Assembly (NCBI RefSeq): GCF_002160765.1
Contig: NZ_NFLF01000003.1
Location: forward strand, 185,118-249,117
Source: Lachnoclostridium sp. An138
GTDB taxonomy: Bacteria; Bacillota; Clostridia; Lachnospirales; Lachnospiraceae
DNA length: 64,000 bases
Direction: 5' to 3'
The translations under genes were made by a program, and so were the position numbers. The notes under the pieces are model-generated. The model had not been told where the DNA came from, did no database searches, and saw nothing but the letters and a program-made list of their open reading frames with translations. This document shows positions 1 to 7,753 of this stretch, piece after piece; position 1 is the stretch's first letter, and each line of letters starts with the position of its first letter.

Positions 1-189
1 CTACGGATTGTACATATGGAGAAAAAACAGCCTGCCATGTCCATAATTAATCCAATTGTTGGATATATGCAATATATTTTCCTGTATATGTAAAATCGGA
101 GTGCTGCATAAACGGATCTCCGGGAAATTCCTGCTGTTTCACGCAGAAATTGGATGGCAGGCACATTTTTCTTTGCATATATCCAAACA

Positions 190-267
190 CTAGCCTAAAC
201 CGTAGCCTGCGATGAGCCCTATAACAGCCAGCCCCGTAAGTGCCATGGTAATTTGCTTTCTGCTCAT
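190..267 (-). CDS. Possible 25-residue hydrophobic peptide
   Basis: A minus-strand frame starts at an ATG at 265-267 and reads MSRKQITMALTGLAVIGLIA followed by GYGLG. It has a basic start and a single hydrophobic segment like a membrane-inserted mini-protein. The purine-rich AAGGGG lies almost against the ATG, closer than usual for a ribosome site. No family is recognised, and chance is a real alternative. Confidence 0.2.
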   Translation of the reverse strand: MSRKQITMALTGLAVIGLIAGYGLG

Positions 268-478
268 CCCCTTGCCTGCTGCGTGATTGTTTTGAGTAAT
301 TCAATGATGCCGTCAAGTGCAGGCTTGTGTCCTTTTTATGGGTTAAAGTATTGATTTTTCAAGGTTCATCACACCAAACGATGTGGGAAGCTTAAGTACA
401 TGAGAACAGGGGTATATAAGCATATTAATGATATAAGGATATGAGAATATATCTGCGTAAAAGGCGATTGTGTGAAAG

Positions 479-522
479 CAGGGCTGCTGTCCGGACGGAT
501 ATTCCGTCCGGCGGCAGCCCTG
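479..522. terminator. Strong GC-rich hairpin, possible terminator
   Basis: Two roughly 20-base arms (CAGGGCTGCTGTCCGGACGG and its near complement) enclose a TAT loop. There is no clear T-run on either side, so it may be a bidirectional terminator or a structured element. Confidence 0.4.
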
Positions 523-683
523 AATTTGTTATGCTGCAAGAGTTTTTGTATGTTCAGGTTTCTTTTTGCTGCTTTGCTTAAAATATCGGTCATATGCTCT
601 ATTTACAGAGCTATTTTCGTTGATTATACGATCTATAATTTTAAAGGATAAATACGTGGAAAACGTACATACAGGAGAGGCAG

Positions 684-720
684 AAAGAAAAAACAGATAC
701 GCGGGCGTCCACGTATCTGT
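684..720 (-). terminator. Rho-independent terminator facing the switch promoter
   Basis: The stem is ACAGATACG (693-701) with CGTATCTGT (712-720). On the minus strand it is followed by TTTTTTCTTT (complement of 684-693). It lies about 45 bases downstream of the minus-strand promoter at 770-798 and just outside the left inverted repeat, so it would stop that transcript in the orientation read here. Confidence 0.75.
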
Positions 721-739
721 CTGTATTTTCAGGTGTGTT

Positions 740-761
740 TTTTCACAGAGTTCAATACTCT
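740..761 (+). repeat. Left inverted repeat of putative inverton
   Basis: It contains CAGAGTTCAATACTCT preceded by TTTTCA. It matches the reverse complement of 2357-2378 at 21 of 22 positions. The inner part is itself dyadic (AGAGT, 5-base spacer, ACTCT), as expected for a tyrosine recombinase core site. Confidence 0.75.
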
Positions 762-769
762 ATGAGCCT

Positions 770-798
770 ATTCTAGCACTGATTTTTAGAGAATACAA
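770..798 (-). promoter_or_regulatory. Minus-strand extended -10 promoter inside the inverton
   Basis: On the minus strand this reads TTGTAT, 17 bases, TAGAAT, with TGC directly before the -10 (extended -10). It points left, out of the segment, over the left repeat into the terminator at 684-720. If the segment flipped, it would sit just inside the right repeat and point at the pilus operon. Confidence 0.7.
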
Positions 799-1023
799 GC
801 GTTAATTTGGAAGATTATGCAATTTTTACAGGAGGTTAACAGAGGTTTTTAACAACAGATTTCAGACTTGAAGGGGGGATGGGAAAAACAGGAAAATAAA
901 CGAAGAGACTGCCGGCTTTATCGCCGTCAGGAAATCCGTCAGAGCGTGGAGTGAAATCGGAAAATTTTCTGACGATTATAATAAAAAAGGCGTCATCCAG
1001 CCAGAAGGAGGTAAAAGCAATAC

Positions 1024-2211
1024 ATGAGCAAAAAGGGTGAAAACATTTACAAAAGAAAAGATGGCCGCTGGGAAGCACGCTATATCAAAGGGTATTCCCC
1101 GGAGGGCAGAGCGCGCTACGGTTACTGCTATGGCAGAACCTATCATGAAGCGAAAAACAAGGCCGGACAGGCCAGAGCTGCTCTTCTGCACCATCAGCCA
1201 TTGCCCGGAAGGGACAGAAAGAAAAGGTTTGCGGTCTGCTGTGACGAGTGGCTTCAGCTGAAGCGGAGCAGTATTCGGGAATCTACTTATGTAAAGTATG
1301 AAACCATCATAGAGAAACACATCAAACCCGGACTGGGAGGCTGCTTCACAGATATGATCTCAGAGCTTCTGGTGGAGCAGTTCAGCTACGAACTGCTTCG
1401 CAGAGAAAGGCTGGCGCCCAAAACCGTCCGAGACATCCTGTCGCTGCTCCGCTCTATCTTAAAGTATACGGAAAGACAGTTCCCCTCCATGCAGCCGGTC
1501 AACGTCATTTATCCCAGGGAAAACAGGAAGGAGATGCGGGTCCTCTCCCCGGAAGAACAGCGCCGTTTTACAGAATATCTGCTGCAGGATATGGACAGCT
1601 GCAGGTTCGGCATGCTGCTGGCTCTGATGACAGGCTTGAGAGTCGGAGAGATCTGCGCCCTGCGCTGGTCGGACATCTCTCTTTCTCGTCAGACACTCTG
1701 CGTCCGCCGGAGCATGCAGAGGCTGAAGAATATGGAAAATGCGGGGAAGCCAGGACATGCAGAAATCCCAGAGAGCGCGGGAAAGACAGAGTGCACAAAT
1801 GAAGCAGGAAGCGCAGAAGGCAGAAAAACAAAGATTTTGATCAGTGTACCCAAGAGCAGCACCTCCGTCCGCGTCATTCCGCTGAACGGAGAGATGACAG
1901 AGCTCTGCCGGAAATGGAAGCCTCTGAACCCGGAGGCCTATGTGCTGACCGGGGAGGAAAAGCGGTATATGGAGCCCCGCGCTCTGCAGTACCGGATAGG
2001 ACGCTGCACGAAAAGCTGCGGGCTGGAAGGCGTACATTTTCACACGCTCCGGCACAGCTTTGCCACCCGCTGCGTAGAGGCAGGTTTTGAAATCAAGAGC
2101 CTGTCGGAGATCCTGGGACATTCCAGCCCCCGGATCACACTGGAGCGGTACGTGCATTCCTCTCTGGATCTGAAGCGGGAAAATATGGACAAGCTGACGC
2201 TCATGGGATGA
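1024..2211 (+). CDS. Tyrosine recombinase, probable DNA invertase of the pilus switch
   Basis: A 395-residue phage-integrase-family protein. The N-terminus has an arm-binding-like segment (KRKDGRWEARYIKGY), residues about 75-165 form the core-binding domain, and the catalytic domain shows arginine in GLRVGEICALRW, HTLRHSFATR, LGHSS and the tyrosine of ITLERYVH. A linker rich in Glu, Gly and Ala (about residues 238-270) is inserted in the catalytic domain. The start is supported by AGAAGGAGG about 10 bases upstream. The gene lies between inverted repeats at 740 and 2357 and directly ahead of a surface pilus operon, which suggests a dedicated inversion recombinase. A remnant prophage or ICE integrase is the alternative. 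Confidence 0.9.
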   Translation: MSKKGENIYKRKDGRWEARYIKGYSPEGRARYGYCYGRTYHEAKNKAGQARAALLHHQPLPGRDRKKRFAVCCDEWLQLKRSSIRESTYVKYETIIEKHIKPGLGGCFTDMISELLVEQFSYELLRRERLAPKTVRDILSLLRSILKYTERQFPSMQPVNVIYPRENRKEMRVLSPEEQRRFTEYLLQDMDSCRFGMLLALMTGLRVGEICALRWSDISLSRQTLCVRRSMQRLKNMENAGKPGHAEIPESAGKTECTNEAGSAEGRKTKILISVPKSSTSVRVIPLNGEMTELCRKWKPLNPEAYVLTGEEKRYMEPRALQYRIGRCTKSCGLEGVHFHTLRHSFATRCVEAGFEIKSLSEILGHSSPRITLERYVHSSLDLKRENMDKLTLMG

Positions 2212-2545
2212 CAGCGGGCTCACAGGCTGCGCGGTTTTGCCGGAAGCGCCGGGACACATACGCGGATTCAAAGCCCGGGAAATTAACGCCGTCAGAATCA
2301 GCCGTCACAGGCGCCGGCAGTCTTTCTTTTCTCAGGGAAAAACCTTATTTTCTCTCAGAGTATTGAACTCTGCGAAAAGCGTTTGGCGGCATCATATCGA
2401 AGACGGCGGTTTAGCGATAGGATTGCCCGAAATGCGGGAAAACATACCGGCAAAACGGATGGAAACGGGAGAAAATCCAGATTCCGGAGGGCCGGCATGA
2501 AAAGCAGGGATGGCCGGACGCAAACACGAATAAGGAGGTATTGAG
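2212..2545 (+). promoter_or_regulatory. Pilus operon leader with the right inverted repeat
   Basis: This is non-coding DNA between the recombinase and the adhesin. It carries the right inverted repeat (2357-2378) and ends in AATAAGGAGG, the ribosome site for the adhesin. I see no -35/-10 pair pointing right inside the segment next to the repeat, consistent with the operon being switched off in this orientation. Confidence 0.5.
2357..2378 (-). repeat. Right inverted repeat of putative inverton
   Basis: AGAGTATTGAACTCTGCGAA plus two bases. It is the reverse complement of 740-761 with one mismatch. The segment between the repeats is about 1.6 kb and contains the recombinase gene. Confidence 0.75.
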
Positions 2546-4807
2546 ATGATACATCATCATTCATCAGGAAAACGCAGACTGTGGAAGCGGATTTTCTCGA
2601 TGTGTATCGCACTGATTCTGATCTGCGGAATGACCGTCCCCGCTTCGTCAGTGAGTGCGAGCAGTATCACAGACGGCGTATCAGAAGAAGTGGAAACGAC
2701 AGACGGCAAGACTGCGCTGAACGAGACTGCTTCGGGAGAAACTGAAACTGTATCAGGCACAACTGAAATGGAAGCCAGCGAATCGAAAACAGACGATTCG
2801 GCGACTCAGCCGGACGAAACCACGCCGGAAGGGACAGACGGTTCTGAAACGGATAATTCAGAAACAAATGATTCAGAAACGAATGATTCAGGGGAGACTG
2901 CGCCGACGGCCACGGTCACATACACTTTCTATGTAGACGGAGAAGTGTACAATACTCAGACGCTCAAAGACGGTGAAACGCTGACAGCGCCTGCAGATCC
3001 GGAAGCCGATGGAAAGATTTTCGACGGCTGGTACACAGCTGAGACTGACGGCGAGAAGTTTACTGCATTCGGCGTGCAGACCGTGACCGAGACAAAGACG
3101 GTGGATCTGTATGCGGGATGGCTGACGGATGCGGAAAGTGAAAGTGACGATACGCCGGAAAGCGCGGAGGAGACACCAGGTGAAGAGGCTGGAACGCCTG
3201 GAGACGGTACAGGCTCTATAAATACCGCAGAGGATGAGGGTGGTACAGCGGATAATATGGCTGAAGAGCCGGGAGATGCAAATGACGATATCTCTATGAT
3301 GGCAAATGGAACTGAAACAATCCAAGTTGGTAAGACGATCACTTTAAATGGAGAGTGGGGCTGGAGTCATGAATGGTCGAAAAAAGGTTCTTCTATAGAG
3401 TTTGTTGGTAGTACTAATAGCGATTCTGTTTCTATAAAAGGAATATCAACGGGAAACACAATAGTTACACATACTTATTGGAATATTTTGGGGCAAAAAC
3501 GGCAAGAAACTTTTAATATTACAGTAACAGAAGCTTTGGAGCCAGATACCTATAACTTGTATGCCTATACATTGATTCCTGGAGTAGCGGAAGGCTCCAG
3601 CAGCAATGCAGATAATGTTTGGAATGGAATGGGGGTTGGAAGAATATCAGGGGTATATTCACCAACGGACCTTCCGGTGGATACAATTATAGATGATGGA
3701 TATGGAAATGGAAATGAGCAGTATAGTGGTGCAGTGATTACATATCCTAATGAAACAGGGTATAGACATAATGTTGTAGGAAAAATTAAGAATGGAGATC
3801 AAGTAGAAATTGTTGGAACGCTAGAGAATGAGCCCAGTTATCCGAGAATTTATTCGGATGGAAAATGGTATACTTATGCAGCACCAGACAGTGAGAATGC
3901 TAATAAGGAAGGGTACTATACAATTGAATGGATGCGTGTAATTGTTGCTGATGGAGCAAACGCGGGCAACAATGAATATCATGAAGTGGTAAATGATATA
4001 AAAAAGGGTGGTGAATATACATATCATTTAGATGGTGTTGTCTACCTGAATGAAAAGAATAGATATAATGTGGAATTTAGATTGAAGGATGTGGGTGAAA
4101 ACACCTTTTCAATAGTAGATCCGGAAAAGTATAGTAAACGTGTTGAGGCGGGGTATTCTATTTCTAACCTAACTCGTCCGGAAGAACACGAGCCCAATGT
4201 ATATCCGCAAACGAAGACAGTAGATGGAATAACGTATACTTTCTCTGGTTGGTATTACGATGAAGCATGCACTGATCCAGTAAATTGGGAAACAGATACG
4301 ATTACTCAGAATACCGTATTTTATGCCAGGTATACTCCTCAGGGACAAAACATTACTGTTACCAAAGATGTAACAGGTGGTCTGGGAGATGTTCAGAAAG
4401 AGTTCGAATTTACATATCAAATTAAAAACGCGTCCGGTACGGTACTGGATTCGGGTGAGTTCACTCTGAAAGACAAAGATGTAAATAATTCATCTTCCTA
4501 TCCCATTCAGAATGTTCCTGTCGGAAGTACATTAATTATAACTGAGACAAATGCAGGGGGCTATTTTACCAGTACAAAATACAATGGGGGAAGTATTATA
4601 GCACCTGAAGGCAAAGACAGTGAGGAAAAAACCCTGGAGATTCCGATTGTCAACGGAAAGGGGGATATTGTAATTACTAACAATAAAGAACCAATTCCTG
4701 ACACTGGCGTTCATCTTACTTCTCTGCCCTACATTATGACTTTATCCTTTGTGCTTGCAGGAACAGCTGTAATTACAGTTAATAAATACAGAAGACGCGA
4801 CAGTTAA
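2546..4807 (+). CDS. Large cell-wall-anchored pilus adhesin with InlB-type repeats
   Basis: A 753-residue secreted surface protein. Residues 1-35 form a signal peptide. Residues about 40-125 are Ser/Thr/Glu/Asp-rich with short repeats (SETNDSETND). An InlB B-repeat-like module follows at about 125-195 (FDGWYTAETDG), then a second acidic linker, a large unrecognised region (260-540), a second such module at about 545-600 (FSGWYYDEACTDP), and a pilin-like beta-sandwich (ITVTKDVTGGLGDVQKEFEF). The end is a sorting signal: IPDTG at 717-721, a hydrophobic stretch and YRRRDS. AAGGAGG precedes the ATG. As first gene of the pilus operon it is the likely tip adhesin. The DNA turns AT-rich from about 3300, which suggests a swapped ligand-binding region. 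Confidence 0.85.
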   Translation: MIHHHSSGKRRLWKRIFSMCIALILICGMTVPASSVSASSITDGVSEEVETTDGKTALNETASGETETVSGTTEMEASESKTDDSATQPDETTPEGTDGSETDNSETNDSETNDSGETAPTATVTYTFYVDGEVYNTQTLKDGETLTAPADPEADGKIFDGWYTAETDGEKFTAFGVQTVTETKTVDLYAGWLTDAESESDDTPESAEETPGEEAGTPGDGTGSINTAEDEGGTADNMAEEPGDANDDISMMANGTETIQVGKTITLNGEWGWSHEWSKKGSSIEFVGSTNSDSVSIKGISTGNTIVTHTYWNILGQKRQETFNITVTEALEPDTYNLYAYTLIPGVAEGSSSNADNVWNGMGVGRISGVYSPTDLPVDTIIDDGYGNGNEQYSGAVITYPNETGYRHNVVGKIKNGDQVEIVGTLENEPSYPRIYSDGKWYTYAAPDSENANKEGYYTIEWMRVIVADGANAGNNEYHEVVNDIKKGGEYTYHLDGVVYLNEKNRYNVEFRLKDVGENTFSIVDPEKYSKRVEAGYSISNLTRPEEHEPNVYPQTKTVDGITYTFSGWYYDEACTDPVNWETDTITQNTVFYARYTPQGQNITVTKDVTGGLGDVQKEFEFTYQIKNASGTVLDSGEFTLKDKDVNNSSSYPIQNVPVGSTLIITETNAGGYFTSTKYNGGSIIAPEGKDSEEKTLEIPIVNGKGDIVITNNKEPIPDTGVHLTSLPYIMTLSFVLAGTAVITVNKYRRRDS

Positions 4808-4818
4808 GACTAGAGCTT

Positions 4819-5145
4819 ATGATGAAAGAACAAAGAAAGAAGTCAGAAAGGCAGAAGCGGAAAAGCCGGGCAGGGAAGTTTTCTACGAGAACAGAACTGA
4901 CAGAAAGTTTTGAAATTCAACCTCAGAACCATGAGCACGAAAAACTGCTCCGTTGGCTGCAGACAGTAAAGTTTCGTAAAGTTCTCTTCGGCGGTATAGA
5001 CGAGACGCAGATGTGGAAGAAACTGGAGGAACTGGACAGGCTTTATGAGGCCGCAATCAGTGCAGAACGGGCGAGATATGATGCGTTGCTGGAAAAACAG
5101 ATGGAAACCGGTTCAGTCGGAGAGGAGCCCGGGGATGCGTACTGA
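4819..5145 (+). CDS. Small conserved pilus-operon protein of unknown function
   Basis: A 108-residue protein with a very basic N-terminus and a charged helical C-terminal half (RWLQTVKFRKVLFGGIDETQ, then MWKKLEELDRLYEAAISAER). No signal peptide or membrane segment is seen. It starts 12 bases after the adhesin stop, and its end overlaps the start of the SipA-like gene. I do not recognise a named family. The position suggests a cytoplasmic or membrane-face accessory of pilus assembly. The start could also be the next codon (ATG at 4822). Confidence 0.7.
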   Translation: MMKEQRKKSERQKRKSRAGKFSTRTELTESFEIQPQNHEHEKLLRWLQTVKFRKVLFGGIDETQMWKKLEELDRLYEAAISAERARYDALLEKQMETGSVGEEPGDAY

Positions 5146-5680
5146 AAAAATGCTTACCAGCGCTCAGATTATCCGGAAACGCCGTCTTGCAACAGAGACT
5201 AGACAGGGATACGTCAGCCTGATGATACGTGTTCTTGTGATTGCAGTGATTGGCTGGCTGTTGTTCACACAGGTGTTTTTCGTTGGTCAGGCAAAGGGAA
5301 ATGATATGTTTCCTGCGGTCAAGGATGGCGACCTTGTCATCGGATTTCGTCTGCAGAAAAATTATTTAAAAGACGATGTAATAGTTTACGAAGCAGACGG
5401 AGAATTGCACGTCGGTCGGATATTAGGCCGGGAATCTGATGTCATTACCATGGATGACAGCGGAACGCTTCTCGTAAATGGAACAGTACAGGGTGGAGAG
5501 ATTTTGTTTCCTACCTATGCAAAAGAAGGAATTGAGTACCCTTATACGGTTCCAGAAGGCTGCGTGTTCGTTCTGGGGGACTACCGGACACAGGCCGAAG
5601 ACAGCCGCGATTTCGGCTGTATCTCACTGGAGGATGTGAAAGCAAAAGTAATCACGATTCTCCGCAGAAGGGAAATTTAA
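5135..5680 (+). CDS. SipA-type signal-peptidase-like pilus chaperone, catalytically dead
   Basis: A 181-residue member of the signal peptidase I fold. The chosen start (ATG 5135) has AGAGGAG 7 bases upstream and overlaps the previous stop. Residues 30-50 form one membrane anchor and the rest is extracytoplasmic. The boxes are recognisable, but the serine of the SMxP motif is Asp57 (GNDMFP) and the general-base lysine is Gly94 (HVGRILG). The later box GDYRTQAEDSRDFG is kept. Streptococcal SipA of FCT pilus islands has the same Ser-to-Asp and Lys-to-Gly changes and is needed for pilus polymerisation without peptidase activity. The same job is inferred here. Confidence 0.85.
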   Translation: MRTEKMLTSAQIIRKRRLATETRQGYVSLMIRVLVIAVIGWLLFTQVFFVGQAKGNDMFPAVKDGDLVIGFRLQKNYLKDDVIVYEADGELHVGRILGRESDVITMDDSGTLLVNGTVQGGEILFPTYAKEGIEYPYTVPEGCVFVLGDYRTQAEDSRDFGCISLEDVKAKVITILRRREI

Positions 5681-5694
5681 TCCCTTACATACTG

Positions 5695-5717
5695 AATAAG
5701 CCGCTTTGGCGCTTATT
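5695..5717 (+). terminator. Hairpin between the SipA-like gene and major pilin
   Basis: Arms AATAAGC (5695-5701) and GCTTATT (5711-5717) are followed by an AT-rich run. It could be a partial terminator, or a stabilising or processing hairpin that raises major pilin output relative to upstream genes. There is no classic T-tract directly after the stem. Confidence 0.35.
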
Positions 5718-5757
5718 ATAATCAATTTATTTTAATTTTCAGGAGGGAAAGAAAATT

Positions 5758-6804
5758 ATGAAAGTGAAAAAAAGATTATTTGCAGGCATGCTTGCACTTG
5801 CGATGCTGCTTAGCCTGAACGTTACGGCGTTTGCAGAAAGTGGACCGACACCTACAGAGGAAAAGCCAATTACATTGACTAAGAAATATGAGGTGCGAAA
5901 GGATGAAGAAGCAGTTGCTCCGGGTGAAACACTTACTTTTAGTGTTAGAAATTATGCGGTGAGTGATTCCAGCATTACTGATGTGAGTGAAATGCCAGAG
6001 ATAACGGTTCCTGCTGCAGAGTATGAGGCAGGAAATACGGCTAATATTACTGTAAATTTACCTTCATATAGTAAAGTAGGTGTTTATACCTATGAAATTA
6101 CAGAGACTGCGGGAATGAGCGCTGGTGTTACGTATGATGCTATTCCTATTTATCTGACTGTGCTTGTTACCAGAGATGAAGCAACGAATGCTCTTAAAGT
6201 TGCACAGTATAAATTCCAAAAGGATGAAGCAGGAGATAAAGTAGATGTAGAAAGCGGAGCAGCTTTTACGAATAGCTATGTAACTGGCGATCTGGAGATT
6301 ACAAAACAGGTAACCGGTAATATGGGAGATACTACAGACAAGTATTTCAAATTTACTGTAACGTTGACTGGGGAAGATGAAAAAACTTATGCGGACTCCT
6401 ATGCAATTACGGGTGGAAGTTCTGCAGAAAATCCTAAAAGTATTGTGTTTGATGAAACTACAGGAACAGCTACCATTTATTTGAAGCATGGAGAAACTGT
6501 TACAATTCAGGATTTGCCGGATGGTATGAAATATCAGGTAGTAGAGGATGATTATAGTGGGGAGCAGTATACAACGACAGTGAATGGAGAGTCTGGCAGA
6601 GATAGCGGAATCATAACTTCTGACTTTGCTTCAGAGCTTACTGTGACAGGAGAAAAAGAAACGGTTTCCTTTGTGAATGATAAAACAGATGAGAGCATCG
6701 ACACCGGCGTATACCTCGACAACCTTCCCTACATCATCGTCTTCGCAGGCGTACTGGCAGCAGTAGCAGTTCTGGTAATCAGAAGACGCAGAGTAGACGA
6801 CTAA
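5758..6804 (+). CDS. Major pilin, FctA/Spy0128-type with isopeptide domains
   Basis: A 348-residue LPXTG-like backbone pilin. The signal peptide is MKVKKRLFAGMLALAMLLSL up to AFAE. Two pilin isopeptide domains follow: the first (about 30-180) has the lysine in ITLTKKYEV, the E-box YTYEITETAG and the closing asparagine in AAFTNSY; the second (about 180-305) starts LEITKQVTGNMGDTTDKYF and ends SFVNDKTDE. The sorting signal is SIDTG (313-317) with VYLDNLPYIIVF and RRRRVDD. The xDTGVxLxxLPYI pattern is shared with the adhesin, so both should be substrates of the adjacent class B sortase. AGGAGGG lies upstream. Confidence 0.9.
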   Translation: MKVKKRLFAGMLALAMLLSLNVTAFAESGPTPTEEKPITLTKKYEVRKDEEAVAPGETLTFSVRNYAVSDSSITDVSEMPEITVPAAEYEAGNTANITVNLPSYSKVGVYTYEITETAGMSAGVTYDAIPIYLTVLVTRDEATNALKVAQYKFQKDEAGDKVDVESGAAFTNSYVTGDLEITKQVTGNMGDTTDKYFKFTVTLTGEDEKTYADSYAITGGSSAENPKSIVFDETTGTATIYLKHGETVTIQDLPDGMKYQVVEDDYSGEQYTTTVNGESGRDSGIITSDFASELTVTGEKETVSFVNDKTDESIDTGVYLDNLPYIIVFAGVLAAVAVLVIRRRRVDD

Positions 6805-6975
6805 TCCCTCTGGATTACGATACATACCATAGCGAAATATAAATATCAGTCATACAGCAATCTGCAAATACACTGATATACACCTTAACTTCCGGAAAGC
6901 CTGAGGCGTCTGTCCCGGGCCGCCCGGGAAAGAATCTGTAACTCATTAACATTAACATGGAAGGGAGGAGGCTCT
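6805..6975 (+). other. Spacer between pilin and sortase with short hairpin
   Basis: A 171-base non-coding spacer. It contains a compact GC hairpin (6913-6929: TCCCGG, loop, CCGGGA) and ends in GGGAGGAGG, the sortase ribosome site. The hairpin has no T-tract and may be a processing or attenuation element that separates abundant pilin from scarce sortase. Confidence 0.35.
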
Positions 6976-7746
6976 ATGAATTTTCACAGGTTCTTTTTGA
7001 AGACGGCCAACTCCCTTGTGAGTCTGGTGGTGATTCTGTTTCTGACTGTGGCGGGAGTCTATTCCGGCTATGCCCTGTGGGACAATGCGCAGGTATACGC
7101 CGCAGTGGACGACGTGCAGTCGGAGCTGCTGAAGCTGAAGCCGGATGCGGCGGAAGAGGACGGGGCGTCCTTTGAGGAACTGCTTGCCGTCAATCCGGAT
7201 GTCTGCGCCTGGCTGACGCTGGATAATACCGGGATCGATTATCCGGTTGTGCAGGGAGAGGATAATCTCAGCTATATCAATACGGACGTGTACGGGGAGT
7301 TTGCCCTGGCCGGAAGCATTTTTCTGGATTCCAGCTGTGACAATACCTTTCACGACCAGTATTCCCTGCTCTATGGACACCACATGGAAAACAGTAAAAT
7401 GTTCGGCGATCTGGATCTGTATGAGGATGAGGAGTTCTTTAACGAGAATACCACGGGTATGCTGATTCTGCCTGACCGTTCCTATGAGCTTGAGATTTTT
7501 GCCTGCCTGCGGGTATCCGCCTCGGAGGACGCGATTTTCTATCCGCAGCAGTGGCAGACGAATACGGATGGGCTTCTGGAGTTTGTCGGCGAAAATGCCA
7601 TGCACATCCATCAGGATACCTTTGACCGAATCGGGTCTTCGGAGGATTTTTCGCAGATTCTGGCCATGTCTACCTGTTCCTCAGAGTTTACAGATGCGAG
7701 AACAATTCTTCTGGCGGTAATGAAGCCTTATTCGCCGGAGACGTAA
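6976..7746 (+). CDS. Class B sortase, pilus polymerase
   Basis: A 256-residue membrane transpeptidase. Residues 1-30 are an N-terminal anchor. The class B signature is clear: NPDVCAWLTLDNTGIDYPVV, catalytic His in LYGHHMENSKMF, catalytic Cys in MSTCSSEFTDARTIL, with the arginine a few residues later. It joins pilin subunits through lysines after cutting the sorting motif, between threonine and glycine in the family. Its gene sits between major and basal pilin as in FCT-type islands. GGGAGGAGG supports the start. Confidence 0.93.
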   Translation: MNFHRFFLKTANSLVSLVVILFLTVAGVYSGYALWDNAQVYAAVDDVQSELLKLKPDAAEEDGASFEELLAVNPDVCAWLTLDNTGIDYPVVQGEDNLSYINTDVYGEFALAGSIFLDSSCDNTFHDQYSLLYGHHMENSKMFGDLDLYEDEEFFNENTTGMLILPDRSYELEIFACLRVSASEDAIFYPQQWQTNTDGLLEFVGENAMHIHQDTFDRIGSSEDFSQILAMSTCSSEFTDARTILLAVMKPYSPET

Positions 7747-7753
7747 GGAGGAG

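Larger units (their letters stand above)
1..739. other. Intergenic stretch without a convincing gene
   Basis: No reading frame here has convincing protein-like composition. It contains crossing inverted repeats (31-38 with 154-161, and 59-72 with 173-186), a tiny hydrophobic open frame on the minus strand (190-267), a 44-base palindrome (479-522) and a minus-strand terminator (684-720). It lies just outside the left repeat of the putative invertible segment. Confidence 0.5.

Noticed and set aside
1024..2211. Integrase of a prophage or ICE at the left edge
   Set aside because: No phage or transfer genes are nearby and the flanking sites are inverted, not direct, repeats; an inversion role fits better.
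1459..2271. 270-codon minus-strand frame within the recombinase gene
   Set aside because: Antisense of a clear tyrosine recombinase; composition is not protein-like.
5135..5680. Active signal peptidase I
   Set aside because: The Ser and Lys positions hold Asp57 and Gly94, so normal catalysis is not possible.
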